A DNA stretch of 64,000 nucleotides, taken from positions 1-64,000 of the forward strand of contig CAUTYX010000010.1 in NCBI GenBank assembly GCA_963542695.1, read 5' to 3'. The DNA comes from RUG100 sp963542695. GTDB taxonomy: Bacteria; Bacillota; Clostridia; Peptostreptococcales; Anaerovoracaceae. Shown piece by piece: positions 53,532-61,779 of this stretch. Numbering within the stretch: position 1 is the first letter of the stretch; each line of letters opens with the position of its first letter. The notes beneath the pieces are model-generated. The model saw only the letters and a program-made list of their open reading frames with translations, was not told the DNA's origin and made no database searches. Made by a program: the position numbers and the translations under genes.

Positions 53532-54215
53532 TTAAAACCGGAACACTTGACCGTTTTCTTCAACCGTTTCCACTATATCTATAGCTTCGGGTACTTCTTC
53601 TAAAAGTTTTTTTGTAAAGTCGAATTCATTCCACTGATGCATGGGAATCATATGGCGCATATCCCAATGACGTAAATGGTATTTGGCTGCCCATGTGCCG
53701 GCCTCCGCCAATCGTGGATCTACCGGAACCATAGCAACATCAATCACTTTTCCATCTAATACTTTCGAATATTCTTTAAAAAGACGCTCTTCTTGGGCAT
53801 TTTCCTCGTCTGTAAAATGACCCCAATGCCACCAGTTCAAATCTCCGCCATGATATATGGTCTTTCCTTCTGTTTCTATATAGAAGGCTACTCCTTCGTC
53901 AGTGGAAAACAGCGCATGTACGTTGATGTCCTCAAAAGGCTGACAGGATTCCTCTCCCGATAATACAAAAGCGTGAGGTCTTGCTTCATTGCCGGGGATA
54001 ATTCCGGTACCTAGGACAAATCGTACCGGACGTGTTCCATCATCTAATTTGAAAATGTCCGGCGAAAAGTGGTCATCATGACTGTGAGAAGCAAAAACCA
54101 CCAAGGGTTTCCCTTCTTCAATAGGAGGAATTAGACCTTCAAACCAGTCAAAAAGCATGGCACAATGCTCCATCTCCACCATAAAGCTGCTATGTTTAAT
54201 AAATGTAATCTTCAT
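53532..54215 (-). CDS. MBL-fold metallo-hydrolase
   Basis: A 227-residue metallo-beta-lactamase-fold protein of the UlaG-like/L-ascorbate lactonase-related group. Motifs: ITFIKHSSFMVEME at the N-terminus, VFASHSHDDHFSPD near residue 45, IYHGGDLNWWHWG near residue 120, and MIPMHQWNEFDF near residue 190. These supply the His/Asp metal ligands. The reaction is not known. It converges with mutY and diverges from the PrdC-like gene. Confidence 0.87.
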   Translation of the reverse strand: MKITFIKHSSFMVEMEHCAMLFDWFEGLIPPIEEGKPLVVFASHSHDDHFSPDIFKLDDGTRPVRFVLGTGIIPGNEARPHAFVLSGEESCQPFEDINVHALFSTDEGVAFYIETEGKTIYHGGDLNWWHWGHFTDEENAQEERLFKEYSKVLDGKVIDVAMVPVDPRLAEAGTWAAKYHLRHWDMRHMIPMHQWNEFDFTKKLLEEVPEAIDIVETVEENGQVFRF

Positions 54216-54374
54216 ATTTTCCTCATTTTCTGTCTATATCTTGTTTTGTTTTTCCATGCTACCACAAGTACAATAATTTTGACAAGATTGTTTAACAAGT
54301 TTGCTATTACATCATTCTAAAGTTGTCGTGATTTTACATTGCTGATGTTAGGCTCGAATAACCAATCTCCTCTT

Positions 54375-54383
54375 TGATATAAT
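54375..54383 (+). promoter_or_regulatory. Extended -10 promoter of the PrdC-like gene
   Basis: TGA-TATAAT (extended -10, 54375-54383) lies 41 nt before the start codon, with AGGAGGATT as ribosome site. No good -35 is seen, as is common for extended -10 promoters. Confidence 0.5.
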
Positions 54384-54423
54384 TTAAACAATAATAGTGT
54401 TCTGAATATTAGGAGGATTATTC

Positions 54424-55749
54424 ATGAAAAACATTCAATTACTATTAAGCCAACATGTAGGCGCCCCTTGTGATCCTGTTGTAAAAGCCGGGGATACTGT
54501 AAAAAGAGGAACTTTAGTTGCCGAACCTACAGGCCTAGGTGCTAATATTTTTTCCAGTGTAGACGGTATTGTAAAGGAAGTGTTGGATGACCGTGTTGTA
54601 ATTGAACCGGCCCAAGAACAATCTTGCGATTATGAAAAAATCCCTGAAGGAAGTTATCTGGAAATGGTAAAAACTGCCGGTATTGTCGGTATGGGCGGAG
54701 CAGGCTTCCCTGCAGGAATTAAATTTGATGTTAAATGGGACAATGAAGGATACGTTCTGGTAAACGCCTCTGAATGCGAACCGGGATTAAAGCACAATAT
54801 TGCACAGATTGAAGCGGATCCCGAAAAGGTTGTTCGTGGAGCTAAATATATTAAGGAAATTTCCGGCGCTAAAAAAGCTATTATTGCCATAAAAAAAATA
54901 AATAAAAAAGCTGTAGAGGCTATCGATAGAGCGATTGCCAATGAACCGGATGTAGATCGTCAGTTACTGCCCGACTTTTATCCGGCCGGTGATGAACGTG
55001 CCATCGTTAGAGAGTGTTTGGGAGACGAATTAAAACCGGAGCAGCTTCCAACGGCTGCAATGGCTATTGTATCCAACGTGGAAACCGTTGCCAGAGTTGC
55101 CGAAGCCATTGAAGACAGAAAACCTTCTTTCCTGAAAAATGTAACTGTTCGCGGAAAAATGGTCGGTGGCGGCGACGCTCATATCTTGATGGATGTACCC
55201 GTCGGCATGGCCGTTAGTGATGTAATTGCTCTCGCCGGTGAAATGGAAGAAGAGTACGGTGAAATCATCATGGGCGGTTCCTATACAGGCCTTCCTTGTA
55301 CTTTAGATGATCCTATTAAAAAGATGACTGGTGCTCTCTATATTACCGAAACTTTTGAAGATCTAAAACAAGCCGAAACCGGTATTTTGGTGTGTGCCAG
55401 CGGTGGCAACATCAATCGCATGAGAGATTTGGCCACAAAATATAATGCCAATGTAGTCTGTGAGTGCTTCTGCGAAAATGCCATTGAACAAAAGAACGGT
55501 GCCCGCAAATGTGCCAGACCAGGTCTATGTCCCGGACAGGAAGATAATCTAAAGGCGATTACAGACGCCGGTGCGAAATACCTGCTCTTTGGTAACTGTT
55601 CTGATTGTGCCGATTCTGTTGTTGATAAAGCAAAGGGAATGACATTGATTCACCAAACAGACCATGCTATGAAGGCAGCCGGTGAACCACTGATTCGAGA
55701 AATGACAGCAACTATGAATATTAGCCAAGATCTGAAGGTAGAAGACTAA
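54424..55749 (+). CDS. RnfC/PrdC-like electron transfer protein
   Basis: A 441-residue protein of the RnfC/NuoF-like SLBB group, closest in layout to PrdC of the proline reductase system. The N-terminal biotinyl-lipoyl-like barrel (QHVGAPCDPVVKAGDTVKRG) is followed by GIVGMGGAGFPAGIKFDVKW near residue 85, the NADH/FMN-binding loop, and LVNASECEPGLKHN. The C-terminal part has several Cys (CECFCENAIEQ, ARKCARPGLCPGQ, GNCSDCADS). No in-frame TGA occurs, whereas some PrdC proteins are selenoproteins. No prdA/prdB genes are in the window, so the partner is unknown. Expected to pass electrons from NADH or an Rnf-type complex. Confidence 0.8.
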   Translation: MKNIQLLLSQHVGAPCDPVVKAGDTVKRGTLVAEPTGLGANIFSSVDGIVKEVLDDRVVIEPAQEQSCDYEKIPEGSYLEMVKTAGIVGMGGAGFPAGIKFDVKWDNEGYVLVNASECEPGLKHNIAQIEADPEKVVRGAKYIKEISGAKKAIIAIKKINKKAVEAIDRAIANEPDVDRQLLPDFYPAGDERAIVRECLGDELKPEQLPTAAMAIVSNVETVARVAEAIEDRKPSFLKNVTVRGKMVGGGDAHILMDVPVGMAVSDVIALAGEMEEEYGEIIMGGSYTGLPCTLDDPIKKMTGALYITETFEDLKQAETGILVCASGGNINRMRDLATKYNANVVCECFCENAIEQKNGARKCARPGLCPGQEDNLKAITDAGAKYLLFGNCSDCADSVVDKAKGMTLIHQTDHAMKAAGEPLIREMTATMNISQDLKVED

Positions 55750-55808
55750 GAGAATACTGCCATCTATGCACCGGTATTGACGATGCTAAATTAGAATTAT
55801 CATAGGGA

Positions 55809-55848
55809 AAAAGCATCCCATTAAGATTTCTCTTAATGGGATGCTTTT
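55809..55848. terminator. Bidirectional terminator between the PrdC-like and ADH-like genes
   Basis: AAAAGCATCCCATTAAGA pairs perfectly with TCTTAATGGGATGCTTTT (18 bp, 4-nt loop). It serves converging genes. Confidence 0.95.
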
Positions 55849-55877
55849 AGTAAACGTACTCACATACAGTTTCTCGT

Positions 55878-56690
55878 TTAATAAATAGCGTTTGCAGTTG
55901 CAATTCCTGCTAGCGTTGCTGCATTTGCCATTTTTTCAATTGCGTTTTCCCGCTTATAGTTTTCCTTGCTTACCACATCCAGCAAAGCTTCGGTAGCCAT
56001 GCGGAGGGCATCTTTTGCAAACCCGATAACATAATCGTCTACTTCTTTCATAGCCAATGTTGTTTCTGCCTGTTTGCAAATGTCTTTGCCACAAGCTTCC
56101 AGCTTTTCAGAAGAAACGTTTCGCATCATATCTGCATCGATGACAACCATTTCCGGCAACAAATTGTAACCGGCAATGGTGCAAGATTTACCATTTTCGT
56201 ATACAGCAGTTGCAAATGGACTACATTCAGCACCTGCTTCGGGAACGGTCGGAATCAATATCAACATTGCCTTGTTTCCCATAACAGGAAATTCCGGGTC
56301 TCCTGATACCGGTTTTCCGGCTGATTTAACTAATTGGTCAATATCCAATTGAGGATGTTCATACATGAGCCACATGATTTTTGCCATATCCAGAACAGCT
56401 GTTCCGCCAATACCGACAATCACGTCCGGCTGGAATTCATCCATCTTTGGTAATCCCGATTTTGCATCAGCAAAAGTTGCCTGCTGTTGAACTCCTATGA
56501 ATTCCGCTGTTTCAGTATGCCCTTTGCGAATCAACTGACGGATTTCTCCGGGTATACCTTCGGCGTATACAGCAGCATCGGAGAGAAGGAAGGCCCTCTC
56601 AAGCCCGTAGACTTGAGAGAGTTCCTTGAGAGCAACTGGTGTGGAGCCACGTTTGAAATAAATTTTCTTTGGTACTCTCAACCATTCCAT
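55878..56690 (-). CDS. Truncated iron-ADH-like protein, probable pseudoenzyme
   Basis: A 270-residue diverged copy of the alcohol dehydrogenase domain of AdhE, aligned from WLRVPKKIYFKRGSTPVALKEL (AdhE: WLQLPKKVYHKQGCTPVALREL). It ends at MANAATLAGIATANAIY, exactly before the His-rich C-terminal half (INHSLSHKLGGWFHIPHG in AdhE), so two metal ligands are absent. The first ligand His is also changed (GKDICKQAE versus GYDVLTHAVE), and GGGSAID reads GGTAVLD. Yet the frame is open, with a good AAAGGAG site, 18 nt after the adhE tail frame. It is likely made, with a structural or regulatory role with AdhE or as an inactive relic. Confidence 0.78.
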   Translation of the reverse strand: MEWLRVPKKIYFKRGSTPVALKELSQVYGLERAFLLSDAAVYAEGIPGEIRQLIRKGHTETAEFIGVQQQATFADAKSGLPKMDEFQPDVIVGIGGTAVLDMAKIMWLMYEHPQLDIDQLVKSAGKPVSGDPEFPVMGNKAMLILIPTVPEAGAECSPFATAVYENGKSCTIAGYNLLPEMVVIDADMMRNVSSEKLEACGKDICKQAETTLAMKEVDDYVIGFAKDALRMATEALLDVVSKENYKRENAIEKMANAATLAGIATANAIY

Positions 56691-56708
56691 AGCCTTCTCC
56701 TTTACTTT

Positions 56709-56885
56709 TTATCTGAAGCCACCTACCTTGTCCAGACCGATTAAGTCTACTGGACCACTTGGGTAGTCGGCGTGTCTGTCTGTCGGCAGATCAATAGCAA
56801 CTTCCAGAACGTCACCGTATTTTTCAACGAATTTTTCGTTTCCGTAGAATGCTCTCAGATACAATGCCTTCAATTCAGACAGCAT
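56709..56885 (-). pseudogene. Detached C-terminal tail of AdhE, out of frame by one base
   Basis: A 58-codon frame MLSELKALYLRAFYGNEKF...VGGFR matches the usual AdhE C-terminal tail (family: ANPRYP-L-I/V-SELK...Y-YYG). It lies one base out of frame with adhE: the gene reads NPVYPQ and then shifts into CCLN-stop, where CCACAAATG would have kept frame but CCACAATG is present. The tail has its own ATG, overlapping adhE's end, so it might be made by re-initiation; a real one-base deletion or a sequencing error are the alternatives. Confidence 0.7.
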
Positions 56886-59482
56886 TGTGGGTATACCGGG
56901 TTAGCTCCTGTGCAAGCATCATGGAATGCCCATTCAGACATCTGATCAACAGCTTCCAGGAATTCTTTTTCCCAATCCTTAGCAGTTTTTTCAGGATGTG
57001 CTTCCAGCAACCAATCAAGAATTGTTTCAGGAATATCGGTAGCCTTCTTAAGGTCTTCGCCGGCCTTAATCCAGTTTTCGAAGGTTTCCTGATCGTTCTT
57101 GCCCTTTACTCCAATGAGTTCACCCAGTTCTACATAGCGTTCAAATGCCTGTGGGTATTTGTACTGTGAGAATGTACCCATGTGGTATGGATGTTTCTGG
57201 GAGTTAAAGCGGCAAACGTATGGGAACAGCAATGCATTGGCAGTGCCGTGTGGGATATGGAACCATCCGCCCAGTTTGTGGGACAAGGAGTGGTTGATTC
57301 CCAGGAATGCGTTGGCAAATGCGATACCTGCTAAAGCAGAAGCGTCAGCCATCTTCTGACGAGCTACCGGGTTCGGTTTCGCATCTCTAAATGCAGATTT
57401 ATATGCATTCGGCAGATACTTGAATACCAGTTCTGTTGCAGTTTTTGCAAATCCATCGGTGTAGTCTGTTGCATATGTAGATACATACGCTTCTACAGCG
57501 TGAGTCAGAACGTCATATCCGGAAGCCTGTGTAGCTCTTGGTGGTAATTTCATCATGTTGTCGGCGTCAACGATAGCCATTTCAGGCATCATTTCGTAAC
57601 CGATGAGAGGCCACTTCATGCCGGTATTTCCATCGGAAATAATGGTGAACGGAGTCATTTCAGAACCGGTACCGGCTGTTGTTGGAATGCAGACCAGTTT
57701 AGCCTTTTCACCCATTGTTGGGAAGAAGCGAATTCTCTTTCTGATATCGATAAAGGTTGTAGCCATATCCAGGAATTCTTCTTCCGGATGTTCGTACATG
57801 ATCCACATAATCTTAGCTGTATCGATAGCGGAACCACCACCAATAGCCAGGATTACATCCGGTTCAAATTCGTGCATCTTTGGCAGACCCTTCATAGCGT
57901 CCTGAATCTGTGGGTCAACACGGATATCAAAGAATTCTGCAGTCTCAAGCCCCTGTGCCTTCAACTGGTCGATAATAGCGTCGCAAGCACCGATCTGGTA
58001 CAAGTTAGCATCTGTAACGATGAAGGCTCTCTTAAAGTTGTAAACTTCCTTTAACTCACGAAGAGCAACCGGTGTACAACCCTGTTTGTGGTAAACCTTC
58101 TTAGGCAACTGCAGCCACAGCATATTTTCTTTTCTCATCGCCAGCGTCTTGATGTTCAGCAGCTGTTCAAAGTTTGTGTTTCCACAGTAGGAGGAGTGTC
58201 CCCAGGATCCAGGTCCTAATGTCAAGGACGGAGCTGTGTCGAAGTTGTACAGATCACCAATGCCTCCGAAGGAAGTCGGTGTATTGATAATCAGACGTCC
58301 GGCTTTCATCTTTTCACCGAATTTAACAATCTTTTCTTCTTCTGTCGGATCGATGTACAAGCAAGCAGAGTGTCCTGCACCGCCTTCAAATACCAGCTTG
58401 TCGCAAATATCATACGCCTGATCCAAATCGTCAGCCTTGAACATACCAAGAACTGTACACAGTTTTTCGTTTGCCCATGGGTTGTCATGAGAAGTATCTT
58501 TTGTTTCTGCGACCAAAACTTTTGTTTCCGGCGGAACAGTAATTCCGGCCATTTCAGCCAGGTCTACTGCGGTGTGACCTACAGCTGCTGCGTTAACACC
58601 ATGTGTTCTTGGGTTAAAGAATACAGCTGCCACTTTCTGCGCTTCATCCTTGTTGAGGAAGTAGCATCTAGCGTCTTTCATTAATGCTTTTACTTCATTG
58701 TAAACGCCTTTTAGTACTGTCAAATGCTGTTCAGCAGCACAAATCATACCGTTGTCAAATGTCTTGGAATGGATAATGGATTCAACTGCCATACGAAGGT
58801 CAGCAGAATCATCAATAATAACGTTACAGTTACCAGGACCTACACCGATAGCCGGAGTACCGGAGGAGTTGGCAGCGTGTACCATTCCTTCACCACCGGT
58901 AGCAACAATGGTATCAACGCTCTTCATCAGAACAGCAGAGATATCCAGTGCCGGTTTTTCAATCCAGGTAATTGCATTTTCAGGAAGACCGGCTGCAACA
59001 GCGGCTTCTTTCATAATACGAGCTGCTTCGATTGTGCAGTTCTTAGCCTTTGGATGCGGTGAGATAATAATTGCATTTCTGGTTTTCAAGCAAATCAAAA
59101 TCTTGAAAATGGTAGTTGAAGTTGGGTTCGTTGTAGGAACGATGGCGGCAATAACTCCCTTTGGAGAAGCGATACGCTTTGTACCGAAAGCCGGGTTTTC
59201 CTCAATTACACCACATGTCTTGGCATTTCTCATGTAGTTCCACATGTGCTCTGATGCATACTGGTTTTTTGTAACTTTGTCAACAACAATACCATAGCCG
59301 GTTTCATCTACAGCCATTTTAGCAAGTGGGATTCTCATCTTACTTACAGCCATAGCTGCCTTTTCGCAAATTTCATCAACCTTTTCCTGGCTAAATGTCG
59401 CAAATTCTTCTTCTGCCTTTCGAATGTCCGGCAGTGCTTTTTCTAAAGCCTCCACAGTGTCAATGACCAGTTTTTTTGCCAT
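56870..59482 (-). CDS. adhE: Bifunctional aldehyde-alcohol dehydrogenase, 3' frameshifted
   Basis: Reduces acetyl-CoA to acetaldehyde and ethanol in the cytoplasm, forming spirosomes in the family. The N-terminal aldehyde domain has the catalytic Cys in KTFDNGMICAAEQ near residue 245. The C-terminal iron-ADH domain has GGGSAIDTAKIMW, SGYDVLTHAVEAYVS and the His pair in INHSLSHKLGGWFHIPHGTANA. The ATG at 59482 has AAAGGAG; an upstream TTG in frame is unlikely. Predicted length is 870 residues, ending NPVYPQCCLN; a one-base shift there cuts off a 58-residue tail. It precedes an ADH-like pseudoenzyme in the same transcript. Fermentative NADH disposal is its likely job. Confidence 0.95.
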   Translation of the reverse strand: MAKKLVIDTVEALEKALPDIRKAEEEFATFSQEKVDEICEKAAMAVSKMRIPLAKMAVDETGYGIVVDKVTKNQYASEHMWNYMRNAKTCGVIEENPAFGTKRIASPKGVIAAIVPTTNPTSTTIFKILICLKTRNAIIISPHPKAKNCTIEAARIMKEAAVAAGLPENAITWIEKPALDISAVLMKSVDTIVATGGEGMVHAANSSGTPAIGVGPGNCNVIIDDSADLRMAVESIIHSKTFDNGMICAAEQHLTVLKGVYNEVKALMKDARCYFLNKDEAQKVAAVFFNPRTHGVNAAAVGHTAVDLAEMAGITVPPETKVLVAETKDTSHDNPWANEKLCTVLGMFKADDLDQAYDICDKLVFEGGAGHSACLYIDPTEEEKIVKFGEKMKAGRLIINTPTSFGGIGDLYNFDTAPSLTLGPGSWGHSSYCGNTNFEQLLNIKTLAMRKENMLWLQLPKKVYHKQGCTPVALRELKEVYNFKRAFIVTDANLYQIGACDAIIDQLKAQGLETAEFFDIRVDPQIQDAMKGLPKMHEFEPDVILAIGGGSAIDTAKIMWIMYEHPEEEFLDMATTFIDIRKRIRFFPTMGEKAKLVCIPTTAGTGSEMTPFTIISDGNTGMKWPLIGYEMMPEMAIVDADNMMKLPPRATQASGYDVLTHAVEAYVSTYATDYTDGFAKTATELVFKYLPNAYKSAFRDAKPNPVARQKMADASALAGIAFANAFLGINHSLSHKLGGWFHIPHGTANALLFPYVCRFNSQKHPYHMGTFSQYKYPQAFERYVELGELIGVKGKNDQETFENWIKAGEDLKKATDIPETILDWLLEAHPEKTAKDWEKEFLEAVDQMSEWAFHDACTGANPVYPQCCLN

Positions 59483-59911
59483 GAAAAACTCCTTTCTCTT
59501 TCCATGCAATTGCTAATTTACATATTCCATCGCAGCGTAGCACGCTACGGTTTTGGCAATTTGATAAATTTATCGCTAGGCCTTGTCGTGAAATTCTTGC
59601 CATTTGGTAAATTCTTGATAAAAATTATACAAATTGTATAATTAGTTTGCTATCACCGATTTTTGGCCGAAACTATACACCCTCTGACAGTTAGGAACAA
59701 TTTGCTGTTTTTCAATTGTTTTGCGGGGGTGTATCAGTTTTTAGAATTCTCTCGACACATATTATTCTAGCTACTTTTCAAAATTTCGCAATATAGATTG
59801 TTTAAAGTTTTAACCTATTTTTTTGAATACTGTGTTTTCAAATTTCTTATTTTCATATTCAATACTATTGTACATAATTTTCAGCATTCTCTTTTTGAAT
59901 CATCCAATAAA
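59483..59911. other. adhE upstream region
   Basis: About 430 nt without a gene. It contains a small hairpin in the adhE leader (CGTAGC-AC-GCTACG, near 59533-59546), a perfect palindrome at 59623-59643, and a TTGTTTAAAGTTTTAACC stretch near 59797-59814 that partly resembles a Rex half-palindrome. The rest is AT-rich and featureless to me. Confidence 0.4.
59623..59643 (-). promoter_or_regulatory. Palindromic operator candidate over the adhE promoter region
   Basis: AATTATACAA-A-TTGTATAATT is a perfect 10-1-10 inverted repeat containing TATAAT on both strands, about 140 nt upstream of adhE. A regulator bound here would block a -10 box. Confidence 0.55.
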
Positions 59912-59949
59912 AGAGAAGCTGCCACCTATATTCAGGTAACAACTTCTCT
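59912..59949 (-). terminator. pckA terminator
   Basis: On the minus strand AGAGAAG-TTGTTACCT pairs with AGGTGGCAG-CTTCTCT (16 bp with wobbles), followed by TTTATT. It lies about 80 nt past the pckA stop; a small palindrome CGGCAAATTTGCCG (59970-59983) precedes it. Confidence 0.85.
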
Positions 59950-60027
59950 ATGTTTCATGCCGATCTCTCCGGCAAATTTGCCGATTTCCTTGGTTTTATA
60001 GCTTCATGCAAGAAGGATCGCTGCTTC

Positions 60028-61632
60028 TTACAGTTTCGGACCTGCAACTACTAACGCTTTTCCAGCTTCGTTGCTGGTGTATTTATCAAAATTCTTAATA
60101 AAGCGACCGGCCAAATCCTTAGCCTTTTCTTCCCATTCAGCTGCATCTGCATAGGTATCTCTTGGATCCAAGATTCCGGAGTCTACGCCTTCCAGTTCTG
60201 TTGGTACTTCGAAGTCAAAGAACGGAATCTTTTTAGTAGGTGCATCGTTGATGGCACCGTTTAGTACAGCGTCAATAATACCACGAGTATCCTTAATGGA
60301 AATACGCTTGCCGGTTCCGTTCCAGCCGGTATTTACCAAGTATGCCTTGGCACCGCTCTTTTCCATTCTCTTTACCAGTTCTTCTGCGTACTTTGTCGGA
60401 TGCAGTTCCAAAAATGCCTGTCCAAAGCAAGCGGAGAAGGTTGGAGTCGGTTCTGTGATTCCACGTTCTGTGCCTGCCAGTTTTGCAGTAAATCCGGACA
60501 GGAAGTAGTACTGTGTCTGCTCCGGTGTCAAAATAGATACCGGCGGCAATACACCAAATGCATCAGCGGACAAGAAAATTACGTTATTGGCAGCCGGTGC
60601 AGCAGATACAGGACGTACAATATTATCAATGTGATGAATTGGATAAGATACACGGGTGTTTTCTGTCACGCTCTTATCCGCAAAATCAATCTTTCCATCC
60701 TTATCCAGGGTTACGTTTTCCAAAAGAGCATCTCTCTTAATGGCATTATAGATGTCCGGTTCATCTTCTTTACTTAGGTTGATAACTTTTGCATAGCAAC
60801 CACCTTCAAAGTTAAATATACCATCATCATCCCAACCATGTTCGTCATCACCAATAAGCAAGCGCTTTGGATCAGTAGAAAGTGTTGTTTTTCCTGTTCC
60901 GGACAGACCGAAGAAAATAGCAGTATTTTCACCGTTCAGGTCAGCATTGGCAGAACAGTGCATGGAAGCAATGCCCTTTAGCGGCAGGTAGTAGTTCATC
61001 ATAGAGAACATACCCTTTTTCATTTCACCACCGTACCATGTGTTGATGATAACCTGTTCTCTGTCAGTCAAGTTAAATACAACAGCGGTTTCAGAGTTGA
61101 GACCCAATTCTTCATAGTTGTCAACCTTTGCCTTCGAAGCGTTAAATACTACGAAATCAGGTTCAAAGGCAGCCAGTTCTTCTTCGGTGGGCTGGATGAA
61201 CATATTCTTCACAAAATGAGCCTGCCATGCAACTTCCATAATAAAACGAATGGCCATTCTGGTATCTTTGTTGGCACCGCAGAAAGCATCCACTACGAAA
61301 AGTCTCTTGTCACACAATTCATCAACGGCAATTTTCTTTACAGCAGCCCATGTTTCCAATGATGTAGGATGGTTGTCGTTAGGATAATCCTCTGTTGTCC
61401 ACCAAACAGTATCCTTAGAAGTATCGTCCACTACGATAAATTTGTCCTTAGGAGAACGTCCTGTGTAAACGCCTGTCATAACATTGACAGCACCCAGTTC
61501 ACTTACCTGTCCTACGTCGTACCCTGTCAGTCCTTCTTTTGTTTCTTCTTCAAACAGGACCTCGTAGGACGGATTGTGAAGAATTTCAACTTCTCCGGTA
61601 ATGCCGTACTTGCTTAGATTGATTTCTGCCAT
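60028..61632 (-). CDS. pckA: Phosphoenolpyruvate carboxykinase (ATP)
   Basis: Interconverts oxaloacetate + ATP and PEP + CO2 + ADP in the cytoplasm. The kinase-1a P-loop is FGLSGTGKTTLS near residue 240, with the kinase-2 region LLIGDDEHGWDD after it and the substrate loop YTGRSPKDKF near residue 57. Length 534 is typical of the ATP type. The start has AAGAGG upstream and the gene is alone, with its own terminator. In fermenters it may run toward oxaloacetate to save ATP; malic enzyme at 38.9 kb shares the C3/C4 node. Confidence 0.97.
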   Translation of the reverse strand: MAEINLSKYGITGEVEILHNPSYEVLFEEETKEGLTGYDVGQVSELGAVNVMTGVYTGRSPKDKFIVVDDTSKDTVWWTTEDYPNDNHPTSLETWAAVKKIAVDELCDKRLFVVDAFCGANKDTRMAIRFIMEVAWQAHFVKNMFIQPTEEELAAFEPDFVVFNASKAKVDNYEELGLNSETAVVFNLTDREQVIINTWYGGEMKKGMFSMMNYYLPLKGIASMHCSANADLNGENTAIFFGLSGTGKTTLSTDPKRLLIGDDEHGWDDDGIFNFEGGCYAKVINLSKEDEPDIYNAIKRDALLENVTLDKDGKIDFADKSVTENTRVSYPIHHIDNIVRPVSAAPAANNVIFLSADAFGVLPPVSILTPEQTQYYFLSGFTAKLAGTERGITEPTPTFSACFGQAFLELHPTKYAEELVKRMEKSGAKAYLVNTGWNGTGKRISIKDTRGIIDAVLNGAINDAPTKKIPFFDFEVPTELEGVDSGILDPRDTYADAAEWEEKAKDLAGRFIKNFDKYTSNEAGKALVVAGPKL

Positions 61633-61779
61633 TTTGTTAAACCTCTTTTTTCACTATTATCAGTAATTTCCAAAGTTTTCAGACGTAAAAACTCTTTTAA
61701 CATTGTATCGAAAATAACTTTTTTTTTCAATTACATAAAAGGAATGCAACTCATGTATACATTCAAAACTTCTTCCTGT

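Noticed and set aside
54424..55749. Selenocysteine in the PrdC-like protein
   Set aside because: No in-frame TGA and no SECIS-like structure after one; Cys occupies all candidate positions.
59797..59814. Rex operator upstream of adhE
   Set aside because: TTGTTTAAAGTTTTAACC matches only part of the TTGTTAA-TTAACAA palindrome and lies over 300 nt from the gene, so I did not list it as a site.
59920..60027. Protein-like frame after pckA containing KEIGKFAGEIGM
   Set aside because: No start codon or ribosome site; the sequence overlaps a small palindrome and the terminator. Probably chance.
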